Below are positions 8,961 through 18,081 of a stretch of 64,000 bases of DNA, piece by piece. The position numbers were made by a program, and so were the translations under genes. Within the stretch, counting starts at the first letter, position 1, and each line of letters begins with the position of its first letter. The stretch covers positions 1 to 64,000 of the forward strand of contig JAPHTQ010000002.1 in the NCBI GenBank assembly GCA_026196275.1. Reading direction: 5' to 3'. The notes beneath the pieces are model-generated. The model saw nothing but the letters and a program-made list of their open reading frames with translations. It was not told where the DNA came from and did no database searches. This stretch comes from Gammaproteobacteria bacterium. GTDB taxonomy: Bacteria; Pseudomonadota; Gammaproteobacteria; Thiohalomonadales; Thiohalomonadaceae.

Positions 8961-9525
8961 AGATCTCTGCCACCTTGAGGAAAAACGGCTGCATGCCGTA
9001 GGGCATGGCCGAGAGTGTCTGGCCGTTGATGTAGGGAAGAATGCGGTCACTGACGGCAATGCCGGCAAGTATGCCCGCCTCCACATCGCCTTCAAAGGGT
9101 GAGAAGCTGATCACGTTATGGCGCAATGAGTAATCGATAATGGTGTCGAGCGCCTCTCCCGTGCGCTGTGCGATAAACAGCGCGAATGGTGGTGGATAGG
9201 TGTTTTGTCTGAGCTCCCGAACAGAGACGATGGTCGTGCGCAGCGGGTGTCCTTTGATGTTGTCCAGGTGTTGCAGCCGCTGCGCCAGTTGCCGGGCATA
9301 GAGCTCGTTATCCTGGAAAATGATATGCACCTCCAGGGTGTTTCCGGCGGGTAGGTTGCCCAGATTCTCGCTGGCGGCAATCACCGAGGGGAAAACGCGT
9401 AATCCGACATTGATCAGGCGCTCCTCCTGCGTGTCGGCGACGGCGCCTAGCGAGGTCAGCAGCAGGATGCCTGCGCCCATCCATCGGACAAGCCTTGTTT
9501 TGTATTTGAATGCGATCCCTTGCAT
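8950..9525 (-). CDS. Periplasmic YfiR/DUF4154-like protein
   Basis: 191-residue secreted protein: signal peptide about 1-30 (WMGAGILLLTSLGAVAD), then a domain with PSVIAASENL near the start, SFSPFEGDVEAGILAGIAVSDRI in the middle and a C-terminal PFFLKVAEIY. This arrangement resembles DUF4154 (YfiR) proteins, which bind periplasmic signals and act on a membrane partner. It sits between a TonB-dependent receptor (12-base gap) and the hybrid kinase (11-base overlap). It is therefore likely to pass a signal from the outer membrane to the kinase. The family assignment is by motif only. Confidence 0.7.
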   Translation of the reverse strand: MQGIAFKYKTRLVRWMGAGILLLTSLGAVADTQEERLINVGLRVFPSVIAASENLGNLPAGNTLEVHIIFQDNELYARQLAQRLQHLDNIKGHPLRTTIVSVRELRQNTYPPPFALFIAQRTGEALDTIIDYSLRHNVISFSPFEGDVEAGILAGIAVSDRILPYINGQTLSAMPYGMQPFFLKVAEIYVR

Positions 9526-9537
9526 ACGTCCGTTGTC

Positions 9538-11613
9538 CTAGAGTTGGTAGCTCATGCCGGCCCACCAGAGGCGTCCCTGTCTTGGCCTGTCTTCAGGATA
9601 GGTCTCCATCGGGGCCGGGTAAACGACATCGCTGTCGAGAATATTTTTGATGCCGATGCGAAGACTGTATTTCGACGGCGGGGTGTAGTTGTAGGTTGCA
9701 TCGAGTGTGCTGTATCCGTCCAACATGGAACGGGTGTCGTCGATACTGCGGTGGATATCACCGGTGTAACGGTACTGCAGGTTGATGTGTGAGCTGCCGT
9801 CGGGGCGATAGTTGAGTCCAAGGTTGGCCAGCCAGTCGCTGGAGCCGCTTACCGATTCGCCGGTGTTATTGTCTTCCGTCTGCAGGTAGGAGATATTGCC
9901 GTTGACGTCGAGATTGTACTCGAAGCGGTGTTCCCACTCCGCCTCGATGCCGTAGAGCACCGAATCGTCGGTGTTGACGTAACCAAGGGTCGTAGCGGTC
10001 TCGACGAAGGCGATAGGCTTTTTTAGCGTGGAGTGGAACAGGGTCAAGCGAAGGTCGTTGTCGATCCCCTTGAACAGATAGCCCGCTTCATAGGATTCGA
10101 GTTTTGCCGGATCGATGGTGTCGACTGCACCGCCGATCTCCTGAAAGGTGGGCGGGCGGAAGGCGCGCGCATACTGTGCCTTGAAGATGTGCTGGCGGCC
10201 GAGTCGATAGACTGCCGCTAGACGTGGGGTGGTGCTGCCGCCGATATCGCTGTAGTGATCATGACGTAATCCCGCGGTAATGGTTAATGACTCCGACGGG
10301 CGGTATTCGTCCTGTAGCGTGAGGCTGTTGATACGGCGGGATTTGCCCGGTGTAATCAGACTGTAGTGTTCCGTGTAGAGGCCTTTCTGTCCTGACTCGA
10401 CGGTGTTCTTTTTTACCTCAATGTAGCTGAACTCATAGGCGAGAAACGGGGTGTGGCCGCCTGTCTCCTGCCAGCCGATTTCGAAGCCGGCGGTGGAGCG
10501 CTCCTCAATGTGCCGTTTGTCGGTCAGGATGGGTTGCGAGGTGTCCCAGCTATAGTAGTCTGTGTCGCAGAAATCCTCATCGCCGTCGGAGAGGGGATAG
10601 CTATTGCCTGGAGTACAGGTGAAAAGCCCCTCCTTATCCTCCTTGATGCGTAGCCAAGAGGTGTGAATGCGCGCCTCCTTGACAGCACCGCCGGAGAGTC
10701 CCTTTTCCAGCCTGACGTTCTTGTAGCGCTGACTGTCGATGATGCTACCCTCGTCAGGTGGCAGGTATTCGTTGATGCCGAAGTGGTCGCCGTTGCCCCC
10801 TTCCAGTAGTTGGATGCTCGCCTTGTAGCCGTTCTTTTCGATATTGAGGAAGAGGGTGCTGTTCTCCTGTGCCTCGTTGCTAGGGCCGGGGGCATTGGAG
10901 TATTGCGGGATACCCTTGCTGTAAAGGGTGTCCTCGTCGACCCATACCTCCTGTCCATCCTCCCGCCAGTGGCCGAGATTGAGATCAATCGCCAGGTCAC
11001 TGTCCGGCGCGCGGTAGCTGTAGATGCCGCCGCCGCCGCGGTGTTGGCCATCGGCGGCGCGCAGGAAAAGGCGCTTTTTATCACTGTGGGTGATGATATT
11101 GATCACACCGGTGTAGGCAAACTCGCCGTAGAGCGCGGAACCGGGCCCGCGGATCACCTCGATGCGATCCACCTGTTCGATGGGGATGTTGAGGGCAGGG
11201 TTGGCGTTTGCAATCTCCGCCGAGTTCATCGAGTTGCCGTTGAGCAGGATTTTAACATTGCCCGAGGCGTAGGTTCTGCCGATGCCGCGCACCACCACCT
11301 GCTTTCTGCCGGTGCTCTCGATGGAGAGATCGATCCCCGGCACCTTCGCCAGCGCCTCCCAAACGGTGCGCGAGCCGCTACTCTCCACCTCGCTACCGTG
11401 CAGGACGGTTACCATGCCGGGGACATAGTCGGCATTCAGGCGGGTTTTGGTGGCGATGGTGGTCTGCTCCTCCAGCAGCTCCAGAAGCTGCTGGTACTCA
11501 TCCAGTTGATCTGCCGGAAGTGGTTCCATGCTTTCAGCCACTGCGTTACCGGTCCCGGCAAGCAGTAATGGAAACAGCAGGGTGAACATGGGGCGCATGT
11601 TGTTTTTTTTCAT
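9538..11613 (-). CDS. TonB-dependent outer-membrane receptor of a sensory operon
   Basis: 691-residue receptor with signal peptide (about 1-27), a plug domain (TVWEALAKVPGIDLS, KILLNGNSMNS, IEVIRGPGSALYGEFAYTGVINII) and a large barrel ending in LWWAGMSYQL. It heads the minus-strand operon with the YfiR-like protein and the hybrid kinase. The ligand is not evident. Proximity to the B12 genes allows a corrinoid, but no riboswitch precedes this gene and the kinase partners suggest a sensing role. A transport-only role for a siderophore or metal complex is the alternative. Confidence 0.9.
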   Translation of the reverse strand: MKKNNMRPMFTLLFPLLLAGTGNAVAESMEPLPADQLDEYQQLLELLEEQTTIATKTRLNADYVPGMVTVLHGSEVESSGSRTVWEALAKVPGIDLSIESTGRKQVVVRGIGRTYASGNVKILLNGNSMNSAEIANANPALNIPIEQVDRIEVIRGPGSALYGEFAYTGVINIITHSDKKRLFLRAADGQHRGGGGIYSYRAPDSDLAIDLNLGHWREDGQEVWVDEDTLYSKGIPQYSNAPGPSNEAQENSTLFLNIEKNGYKASIQLLEGGNGDHFGINEYLPPDEGSIIDSQRYKNVRLEKGLSGGAVKEARIHTSWLRIKEDKEGLFTCTPGNSYPLSDGDEDFCDTDYYSWDTSQPILTDKRHIEERSTAGFEIGWQETGGHTPFLAYEFSYIEVKKNTVESGQKGLYTEHYSLITPGKSRRINSLTLQDEYRPSESLTITAGLRHDHYSDIGGSTTPRLAAVYRLGRQHIFKAQYARAFRPPTFQEIGGAVDTIDPAKLESYEAGYLFKGIDNDLRLTLFHSTLKKPIAFVETATTLGYVNTDDSVLYGIEAEWEHRFEYNLDVNGNISYLQTEDNNTGESVSGSSDWLANLGLNYRPDGSSHINLQYRYTGDIHRSIDDTRSMLDGYSTLDATYNYTPPSKYSLRIGIKNILDSDVVYPAPMETYPEDRPRQGRLWWAGMSYQL

Positions 11614-11766
11614 ACCGGGACGTGTTCGTGAGGTGTGATAGCGCAGTATATCCAGATTATGGTTTCCCGATAAAGATCATATTTCTCATGACTTGCGGGG
11701 ATGGAGCATCCTGCTGGTCACTGCCCTCCGCTAGACACGCGGGAGCATGGGAGGGCGAGGGAGCCT

Positions 11767-12531
11767 TCACAGATGATGAAGCCAGCGCCGGCCTGCCAGC
11801 TCCACGCTCTCTATCCTGCAACCGTAGAGGGCACTGAGCCTGTCGGCAGTCAGCATCTCCCGGCTCGCACCCTGTTGCCAGTTGCCGTCTCCCTCCAGTA
11901 ATAGCACACGGTCACAATAGCGCATCGCCTGGTTCGGATCGTGCAGCACCATGATCACCCCGTCTCCTGCGGCACAGCGCTCGCGTACGGTAGCGAGCAG
12001 CAGCTGCTGATGGCGCAGGTCCAGATGGTTGAGCGGCTCGTCCAGCAGCAGCAGGGGGGGCGCCTGGGTGAGCAGGGTGGCGAAGGCCAGGCGGCGGCGC
12101 TCCCCGCCGGATAGGCTCTGTACCTGACGTTGTTCCATACCGCAGAGTTGCATGCGTTCAAGTGCCTTGTGGGCGAGCCGCCTGTCGTGCTCCCCCTCCG
12201 TTTGCCAGCGGCTCAGGTGGGGGTGGCGGCCGCTCAGTACCGTCTCCTGGACCGTGGCGGGAAAGGGGTCATGGCTGTCCTGCAGCAGCAGACCGAGCTG
12301 CCGGGCGATGTGGCGGCGGCCCAGTTGCTGCAACGGCCTGCCCGACAGTGTCAGCTGCCCCTCCCATTCAGGGTGGAGGCCGGCCAGGGTATGCAGCAGG
12401 GTGGTCTTGCCGCTGCCATTGGGTCCCAGCACTCCCCAGCACTCTCCTGCTTCTACGTGGAACGTGAGCCCCTTGCAGAGTAGGCGTCCATTTACCCCAA
12501 AGGTGAGGTTGTCGGCCCGTAACAGGCTCAC
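11767..12531 (-). CDS. btuD: Vitamin B12 ABC transporter ATPase
   Basis: 254-residue FecE/BtuD-type ATPase. Walker A is GPNGSGKTT, the signature is LSGGERRRLAFA, Walker B is LLLLDEPLNHLD, and the H-loop is VLHDPNQAM. The GTG at 12531 is preferred: it overlaps the btuC stop as GTGA and gives the usual family length. A longer frame reaching 12693 is mostly in the shadow of btuC. Together with BtuC it would import corrinoids delivered by BtuF. An iron-chelate importer is the alternative, made less likely by the surrounding B12 genes. Confidence 0.88.
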   Translation of the reverse strand: MSLLRADNLTFGVNGRLLCKGLTFHVEAGECWGVLGPNGSGKTTLLHTLAGLHPEWEGQLTLSGRPLQQLGRRHIARQLGLLLQDSHDPFPATVQETVLSGRHPHLSRWQTEGEHDRRLAHKALERMQLCGMEQRQVQSLSGGERRRLAFATLLTQAPPLLLLDEPLNHLDLRHQQLLLATVRERCAAGDGVIMVLHDPNQAMRYCDRVLLLEGDGNWQQGASREMLTADRLSALYGCRIESVELAGRRWLHHL

Positions 12532-13499
12532 CCCCTCTGTCCCCGCTGCAGCAGAAAGAGGAACAGCGGTACCCCCATCAGGGCGGTCAGCACCCCGACG
12601 GGCAGTTGCTGGGGGGCGAACAGCGTGCGCGCCAGGGTGTCGGCGAACAGCAGCAGGGCGCCGCCGGCGAGTACCGAGGCGGGTAGCAGCCAACGGTGGT
12701 CACTGCCGATCAGCAGACGCAGCAGGTGCGGGATCACCAGGCCGACAAAACCGATACTGCCGCCGATCGCGACCGCTGTGGCAGTAAGCAGTGAGGCACT
12801 CAAATAGAGCTGCAGGCGAAGTGGCACCACGGCAACGCCGAGCACGGCGGCCTGTTGTTCGCCGCGGGCGAGGAGGTTGAGGCTGCGCGCCACCGGCAGG
12901 CTCACCAGCAGCACCACCAGCAGCACCAGCAGGCCGAGCGAGGGGGTGGTGGCATTGCCCAGATCCCCCATCAGCCAGAACAGCATGCCCGGCAGGTTGT
13001 GCTGGGGGGCGATCGAGAGCAGGAAACTGATGATCGCCCCCCACCCCGCGGCGACTACGACACCGGTCAGCAACAGACGGGTGGTGGACCAGACACCGCC
13101 GCCATGTGCCAGGCCAAAGACCAGCAACATCGAGCCGAGAGCGCCGAATAGGGCGGCGAGGTTCACCAGCAGTGTGGCGGCGCCGAGCAACATGGCCAGC
13201 AGGGCACCTACTGCGGCGCCGCCTGAGGTGCCCAGAATGTAGGGATCGGCCAGCGGATTGCCGAGGAGCACCTGCATCTGTGTCCCGGCCAGCGCCAGCA
13301 TTCCACCGACGGCGAAGGCGGCGAGTGCACGGGGCAGGCGCAGTTCCAGCAGCACCTCGGAGGCGATAGTGTTGTGTTGCCCGCTCAGACTGCTCCACAG
13401 CTCCCCCGGCGGGATGCTGAGGCTGCCAAGGCTTAACGCTATGGCCAGACCTGACAAGACCAGCAGCGCGAGCAGAAACAGCAGCGGCAGGGGGCGCAT
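12528..13499 (-). CDS. btuC: Vitamin B12 ABC transporter permease (FecCD family)
   Basis: 323-residue inner-membrane permease with about ten hydrophobic segments and the family motifs LRLPRALAAFAVGGMLALAGTQMQ, NPLADPYILGTSGGA and GFVGLVIPHLLRLLIGSDH. Start ATG at 13499 lies two bases after the stop of the HAD gene. An in-frame ATG at 13529 would overlap that gene. It is translationally coupled to btuD. The substrate-binding partner is probably BtuF at 2063-2872. Confidence 0.88.
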   Translation of the reverse strand: MRPLPLLFLLALLVLSGLAIALSLGSLSIPPGELWSSLSGQHNTIASEVLLELRLPRALAAFAVGGMLALAGTQMQVLLGNPLADPYILGTSGGAAVGALLAMLLGAATLLVNLAALFGALGSMLLVFGLAHGGGVWSTTRLLLTGVVVAAGWGAIISFLLSIAPQHNLPGMLFWLMGDLGNATTPSLGLLVLLVVLLVSLPVARSLNLLARGEQQAAVLGVAVVPLRLQLYLSASLLTATAVAIGGSIGFVGLVIPHLLRLLIGSDHRWLLPASVLAGGALLLFADTLARTLFAPQQLPVGVLTALMGVPLFLFLLQRGQRG

Positions 13500-13501
13500 G
13501 G

Positions 13502-14158
13502 TTACTCGCGCAGGCTGATTTGTGGCCACCCCTTGAGGCGGGCGTGTTCGCTCAAGGTTTCGTCGGCATCCACTGCTACCGGGTTTTCCACCAGCTCCAG
13601 CAGCGGCAGGTCGTTGTGGGAGTCGCTGTAGAACCAGCTTCCGGCCAGGTTATAGCCGGTCTGGTTCAGCCACTGCCGCAGGCGGGTGACCTTGCCTTGC
13701 TGGAAACAGGGCACACCTTCTACCTCACCGGTATAACGTCCGTTGGTCATTTGCGGCTCGGTAGCCAGCATGTCGTCGACCCCCAGCGTCTCGGCGATAG
13801 GGCCGGTGACAAAGCGGTTAGTGGCGGTGATGATCAATAGGAAATCACCCTTTTTGCGGTGTTTTTGCAGTAGATCTGCTGCTTTTGGCAGCATGATCGG
13901 TGCGATCTTCTGCTTCATGAATCGTTGATGCCAGCGTTGCAGGGTGGCCATATCGTGTTTGGCCAGGGGGCTGAGACTGAAGCGGAGGAACTCGCGGATA
14001 TCCAGCTGGCCCGATTTGTACTCCTCGTAGTAGCGCTGGTTTTCCCGCGCGTAGTATTCGCCGTCGACGATGCCCTGTTCCACCAGAAACCGTCCCCACA
14101 GATAGTCGCTGTCGCCGCCGAGAAGGGTGTTGTCCAGGTCGAAGATTGCCAGCCTCAA
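13502..14158 (-). CDS. HAD-IB family phosphatase (SerB-like)
   Basis: 218-residue HAD hydrolase of subfamily IB. Motif I is FDLDNTL (D7/D9 nucleophile and acid), motif II is the LLIITATNRF stretch, and motif IV is SDSHNDLPLL. Substrate is not evident. Relatives are variously called phosphoserine- or histidinol-phosphatase-like. It lies 2 bases upstream of btuC on the same strand and diverges from rppH. A phosphatase ahead of btuCD might act on a B12-related phosphate (for example alpha-ribazole phosphate), but this is speculation. Confidence 0.85.
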   Translation of the reverse strand: MRLAIFDLDNTLLGGDSDYLWGRFLVEQGIVDGEYYARENQRYYEEYKSGQLDIREFLRFSLSPLAKHDMATLQRWHQRFMKQKIAPIMLPKAADLLQKHRKKGDFLLIITATNRFVTGPIAETLGVDDMLATEPQMTNGRYTGEVEGVPCFQQGKVTRLRQWLNQTGYNLAGSWFYSDSHNDLPLLELVENPVAVDADETLSEHARLKGWPQISLRE

Positions 14159-14322
14159 GATCTCTCTCTCCTGCTCATGGGTAAAGGCCCATAATACTAC
14201 CGACCGTCTGCCGGATCGAAAAACATCTTACCGCCGGCGTATGATTTGCATCCGAGCGGATTTGCCCAAATAGTAGTGTTTGTGGAAGAATCATTGATAA
14301 ATAGTTAAGAGCGTGTTTGCAA

Positions 14323-14862
14323 GTGATTGATTCCAGAGGGTATAGAGCGAATGTCGGGATCATCCTGTGTAATCGGGAGGGGCGTGTGCTGTGGGCGCGA
14401 CGGCTCGGACAGGATTCCTGGCAGTTCCCCCAGGGAGGAATCAAGCGCCATGAAAGCCCGAAACAGGCGCTCTACCGTGAATTGCGCGAGGAGGTCGGTC
14501 TGAGTCCGGAGCATGTCGAGATCATCGCCAGTACCCGGGGTTGGTTGCGTTACCGTCTGCCCAAACGCTTTATTCGCTCTAACAGCAAGCCGGTTTGTAT
14601 TGGCCAGAAGCAGCGCTGGTTTATCCTGCGTCTGCTGGTAGAAGATGAACTGGTGCGGCTGGATCTGAGTGACAAACCTGAGTTTGATGAGTGGCGCTGG
14701 GTGGACTATTGGCAACCGCTGAGTGAAATCGTCTTTTTTAAGCGCCAGGTATATAAAAGAGCATTACAAGAGCTGGAAGCGGCGCTGTTCCCGGAGAAGC
14801 AGTCGCGTCGTCAGGATGATATGGATTGCCGGGTTAACGGTCCGTATCGTCGTCACTCCTGA
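14323..14862 (+). CDS. rppH: RNA pyrophosphohydrolase
   Basis: Nudix hydrolase that removes pyrophosphate from 5' ends of mRNA and starts 5'-end-dependent decay. The 179-residue protein begins [18 protein letters not shown], as in E. coli RppH. It has the WQFPQGGI segment and the Nudix box with RELREEVGL. The GTG at 14323 is chosen by this N-terminal match, with TAAGAG about 11 bases upstream. A TTG two codons earlier is the alternative. The ptsP gene follows after 50 bases, a conserved pairing in Gammaproteobacteria. Confidence 0.94.
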   Translation: MIDSRGYRANVGIILCNREGRVLWARRLGQDSWQFPQGGIKRHESPKQALYRELREEVGLSPEHVEIIASTRGWLRYRLPKRFIRSNSKPVCIGQKQRWFILRLLVEDELVRLDLSDKPEFDEWRWVDYWQPLSEIVFFKRQVYKRALQELEAALFPEKQSRRQDDMDCRVNGPYRRHS

Positions 14863-14912
14863 TTTTCCGTTGATCGATTCTTTAATTTTGCTGCGAGGGC
14901 AAGGGAAACTGC

Positions 14913-17177
14913 ATGCTTGATATTTTGCGCAGTATCGTCACCGAGGTAAATGCTGCCCGTAGCCTGGATCAGGCACTGGTGCTGATCGTCGAGCGGATGA
15001 AAACGGCCCTGATGGTCGACGTCTGCTCGATCTATCTGGTGGATCACGATTCAGGTGAACTGGTGTTGATGGCCAGCGACGGTCTTCTGCCCGAGTCGGT
15101 CGGCTATGTGCGACTGGGTTTCGATGAGGGGCTGGTCGGGCTGGTCGCGCAGCGCGCTGAGCCACTTAACCTGGATAACGCCCCCGATCATCCGCGCTAT
15201 CGTTACTTTTCCGAGACCGGTGAGGAGTGGTATCACGCCTTTCTTGGCGTACCGATCATCCACCACCGCAAGGTGCTGGGGGTGCTGGTCCTGCAGCAGC
15301 ATGCGGAACACCGCTACGATGAGGATATCGTCACCCTGCTGGTGACCATCGCCGCACAGCTGGCCGGTGCTATCGCCCATGCCGAGGCGAGTGGGGGGAT
15401 CGACGGTTTGCAGACCCAGCGTAACCTCGACGGCTATCCCTTGCGCGGTCTGCCCGGTGCACCGGGTGTGGCTATCGGCCGTGCTGTGGCGGTGAGCGCC
15501 CATGCCGATGTGGAAAATATCCCCGACCGGCCAGTCGATGATGTGGTGGCCGAGCAGGATCGTTTTCTGGAGGCAGTGCGCCAGGTCAAACAGGACGTGC
15601 GTGCCATGGTCGACAATATCAGCGATGCTCTGCCGGCCGCAGACAGCGCCCTGTTTGATGCCTATCTTTTGATGCTCGACAGCGACACTCTTATCGGTGA
15701 TGTGACCGAGCGGATCCGTGCCGGAAACTGGGCGCCGGGGGCGTTGAGAGAAACCATCCTGGAGCATATCCGTGCCTTCAATGAAATGGACGATCCCTAT
15801 CTGCGCGAGCGGGCCGAGGATGTGCGTGACCTGGGGCGGCGGATTCTGTTGCAACTGCAGCAGAAAAACGCGAAGGGGATGGATTATCCGAAGAACACCA
15901 TTCTGGTCGGTGAGGAGATCACCGCCTCAATGCTGGCCGAGGTACCGGCCGCTCGTCTGGTGGGTGTGGTTTCTGTGCGTGGTTCAAGAACCTCACACAC
16001 GGCGATCCTTGCCCGTGCCCTGGGGATCCCTGCAGTGCTCGGTGTGGACGACATGCCGGTGGGCCGGATCAATGATCGGGAGATCATCGCCGATGGTTAC
16101 TCTGGCCGGGTCTATGTCAACGCACCTAAAGAGATAAAAAAGGAATACCGTCGGCTGCAGCAGGAGGAGCGGGAGCTGACCGCCGATCTGCAGGGGCTGC
16201 GTGATGAGGAGTCCGTGACCACGGACGGCGTGCATATCCCGCTCTATGCCAACACCGGCCTGCTTTCCGATATCGGCCCCTCTATCCAGAGTGGTGCCGA
16301 GGGGGTGGGGCTCTATCGCACCGAATTTCCGTTTATGGTGCGCGATCGTTTCCCTGGTGAGGAAGAGCAGCGCCAGGTCTACCGCCAGGTGCTGGAGGCC
16401 TTTGCCCCACGTCCGGTTACCATGCGTACCCTGGATGTCGGTGGTGACAAGGCGTTGCCCTATTTCCCGATCGACGAGGACAACCCGTTCCTTGGCTGGC
16501 GTGGGATCCGCATCACCCTGGACCACCCGGAGATCTTCCTGGTTCAGATCAGGGCGATGCTCAAGGCAGCCGTGGGCCTTGGCAATCTGCAGCTGCTTCT
16601 GCCGATGATCAGTACGCTCTCGGAGGTGGATGAGGCGATCCACCTGATTCGCCGCGCCCACCATGAACTGCTGGAGGAGGGTGAGGCAGTGGCCATGCCG
16701 AAGATCGGTGCGATGGTGGAGGTACCTTCGCTGCTCTACCAGATCGAGCCACTGGCACGACGGGTTGACTTTCTCTCCGTCGGCAGCAATGACCTGACCC
16801 AGTACCTGCTGGCGGTCGATCGTAACAATGCTCGTGTGGCGGAGCTCTACGACTCCCTGCACCCTGCGGTGATTCAGGCATTGAAACAAGTGGTGGAGGG
16901 GGCGAAAAAACACCGTGTCCCGGTCAGTGTCTGCGGCGAGATGGCCGGTGACCCGGCGGCGGCCCTGCTGTTGCTTGGCCTGGGCATCAACAGCCTGAGT
17001 ATGAGCGCCTCCAGCCTGTTACGCATCAAGTGGGTAGTACGCAGCTTCAGCCGCCGTCATGCCAAATCGCTGCTCGGCAAGGTCATGGCGATGGAGGATG
17101 CCAAGGAGATCCGTGCCTATCTCACTCGGGCGCTGGAGAAGAAGGGGCTGGGTGGGTTGATTCGCGCGGGGCGGTAG
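14913..17177 (+). CDS. ptsP: PTS-Ntr enzyme I (phosphoenolpyruvate-protein phosphotransferase)
   Basis: First enzyme of the nitrogen-related phosphotransferase chain: takes phosphate from PEP and passes it to NPr (PtsO). The 754-residue protein has an N-terminal GAF domain (about 1-160), the EI N-terminal domain, the phospho-His region GSRTSHTAILARALGIPAVLG (His about residue 361), and the PEP-binding barrel with GSNDLTQYLLAVDRNN (about 623) and CGEMAGDP. GAF and length separate it from sugar-PTS enzyme I. It probably shares a promoter with rppH. Confidence 0.95.
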   Translation: MLDILRSIVTEVNAARSLDQALVLIVERMKTALMVDVCSIYLVDHDSGELVLMASDGLLPESVGYVRLGFDEGLVGLVAQRAEPLNLDNAPDHPRYRYFSETGEEWYHAFLGVPIIHHRKVLGVLVLQQHAEHRYDEDIVTLLVTIAAQLAGAIAHAEASGGIDGLQTQRNLDGYPLRGLPGAPGVAIGRAVAVSAHADVENIPDRPVDDVVAEQDRFLEAVRQVKQDVRAMVDNISDALPAADSALFDAYLLMLDSDTLIGDVTERIRAGNWAPGALRETILEHIRAFNEMDDPYLRERAEDVRDLGRRILLQLQQKNAKGMDYPKNTILVGEEITASMLAEVPAARLVGVVSVRGSRTSHTAILARALGIPAVLGVDDMPVGRINDREIIADGYSGRVYVNAPKEIKKEYRRLQQEERELTADLQGLRDEESVTTDGVHIPLYANTGLLSDIGPSIQSGAEGVGLYRTEFPFMVRDRFPGEEEQRQVYRQVLEAFAPRPVTMRTLDVGGDKALPYFPIDEDNPFLGWRGIRITLDHPEIFLVQIRAMLKAAVGLGNLQLLLPMISTLSEVDEAIHLIRRAHHELLEEGEAVAMPKIGAMVEVPSLLYQIEPLARRVDFLSVGSNDLTQYLLAVDRNNARVAELYDSLHPAVIQALKQVVEGAKKHRVPVSVCGEMAGDPAAALLLLGLGINSLSMSASSLLRIKWVVRSFSRRHAKSLLGKVMAMEDAKEIRAYLTRALEKKGLGGLIRAGR

Positions 17178-17232
17178 CTTCGAAGTTCAAGAGACGCACA
17201 ATGGTAGTCGAACGCTGATAATTACTTTGGAA

Positions 17233-18081
17233 CTATTCCCCCGCACTGTAGAGGGCGAGCAGCTCACCGGCCTTGTTACGGCTCTTGCCATGGCAACTGA
17301 TGTAGCGCTGTACGGAGAAGTGCTTTATCCGGGCACTGTGGTAGATCTCCCGTGCGAAGGCGGTGTCATGGTTGGAGATCAGCACCGTCACTCCTCGTTT
17401 GGCGGCCTTTTCCGACAATCTTGCCAGCTCTTTCTGCTGCTCCAGATCGAAGCCGCCGGCGCTGTAACTGGTGAAGTTGGCGGAGAGGCTGAGTGGTACA
17501 TAGGGCGGGTCACAGTAGATGACATCGCCGTCGCGTGATTGACGGATGGTCGTGGCAAAGTCCTGATGGCGGAAACGGGCATGCTGGGCGCGGTGGTGAA
17601 AGGCCAGCATCTCCCGTTTGGGGAAGTAGGGTCGCTTGTAGCGGCCGAAGGGTACATTGAAACCGCCACTGGCGTTGTAGCGGCACAGGCCGTTGTAACC
17701 GTGCCGGTTGAGGTAGATGAACAGTGCGGCGCGCCGCTCCGGCTCTGCGCAGTGGTTGAACTCATCACGCAGTTCGTAGTAGCGCTCGGCGCAGTTGTTG
17801 GCTTCAACGAACAGGCTTTGTGCCACTTCGATAAAACCCGCCCCCTTATCTTTCAGCAGGTTGTACAGGTCGATCAGGTCCCGGTTACTGTCGCACAGCA
17901 GATAGCGTTCATAGTCGGTGTTGAGAAATACTGCGCCGGAGCCGGCGAAGGGTTCCACCAGACGCTGTCCCGGCGGCAGGCTCTTCCGCACCTTGTCGAG
18001 GATGCGGAACTTATTGCCCGCCCATTTGAGAAACGGGCGAGCGGGGGTGATTATCGACTGGACACGCTTTACCTTTGCCAT
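17233..18081 (-). CDS. dam: DNA adenine methyltransferase, Dam (D12) type
   Basis: Methylates adenine, in this family normally in GATC. The 282-residue protein has the N-terminal AdoMet motif FLKWAGNK, the FAGSGAVF motif, and the catalytic DPPYVPLS, then SNHDT and a C-terminal segment typical of Dam. The start ATG at 18081 shares a base with the argA TGA (TGATG), so translation is coupled to argA. There is no adjacent restriction gene, which favours a housekeeping Dam over a restriction-modification partner. Confidence 0.92.
   Translation of the reverse strand: MAKVKRVQSIITPARPFLKWAGNKFRILDKVRKSLPPGQRLVEPFAGSGAVFLNTDYERYLLCDSNRDLIDLYNLLKDKGAGFIEVAQSLFVEANNCAERYYELRDEFNHCAEPERRAALFIYLNRHGYNGLCRYNASGGFNVPFGRYKRPYFPKREMLAFHHRAQHARFRHQDFATTIRQSRDGDVIYCDPPYVPLSLSANFTSYSAGGFDLEQQKELARLSEKAAKRGVTVLISNHDTAFAREIYHSARIKHFSVQRYISCHGKSRNKAGELLALYSAGE

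Noticed and set aside
10810-11568. 252-codon plus-strand frame inside the second receptor gene
   Set aside because: Antisense shadow of the receptor plug region; no start signal.
12531-12693. Longer BtuD start
   Set aside because: The added residues are Arg/Pro/Ala-rich and only shadow btuC; GTG at 12531 fits family length and coupling.
15993-16913. 306-codon minus-strand frame opposite ptsP
   Set aside because: ptsP motifs are continuous on the plus strand; the minus frame is a shadow.
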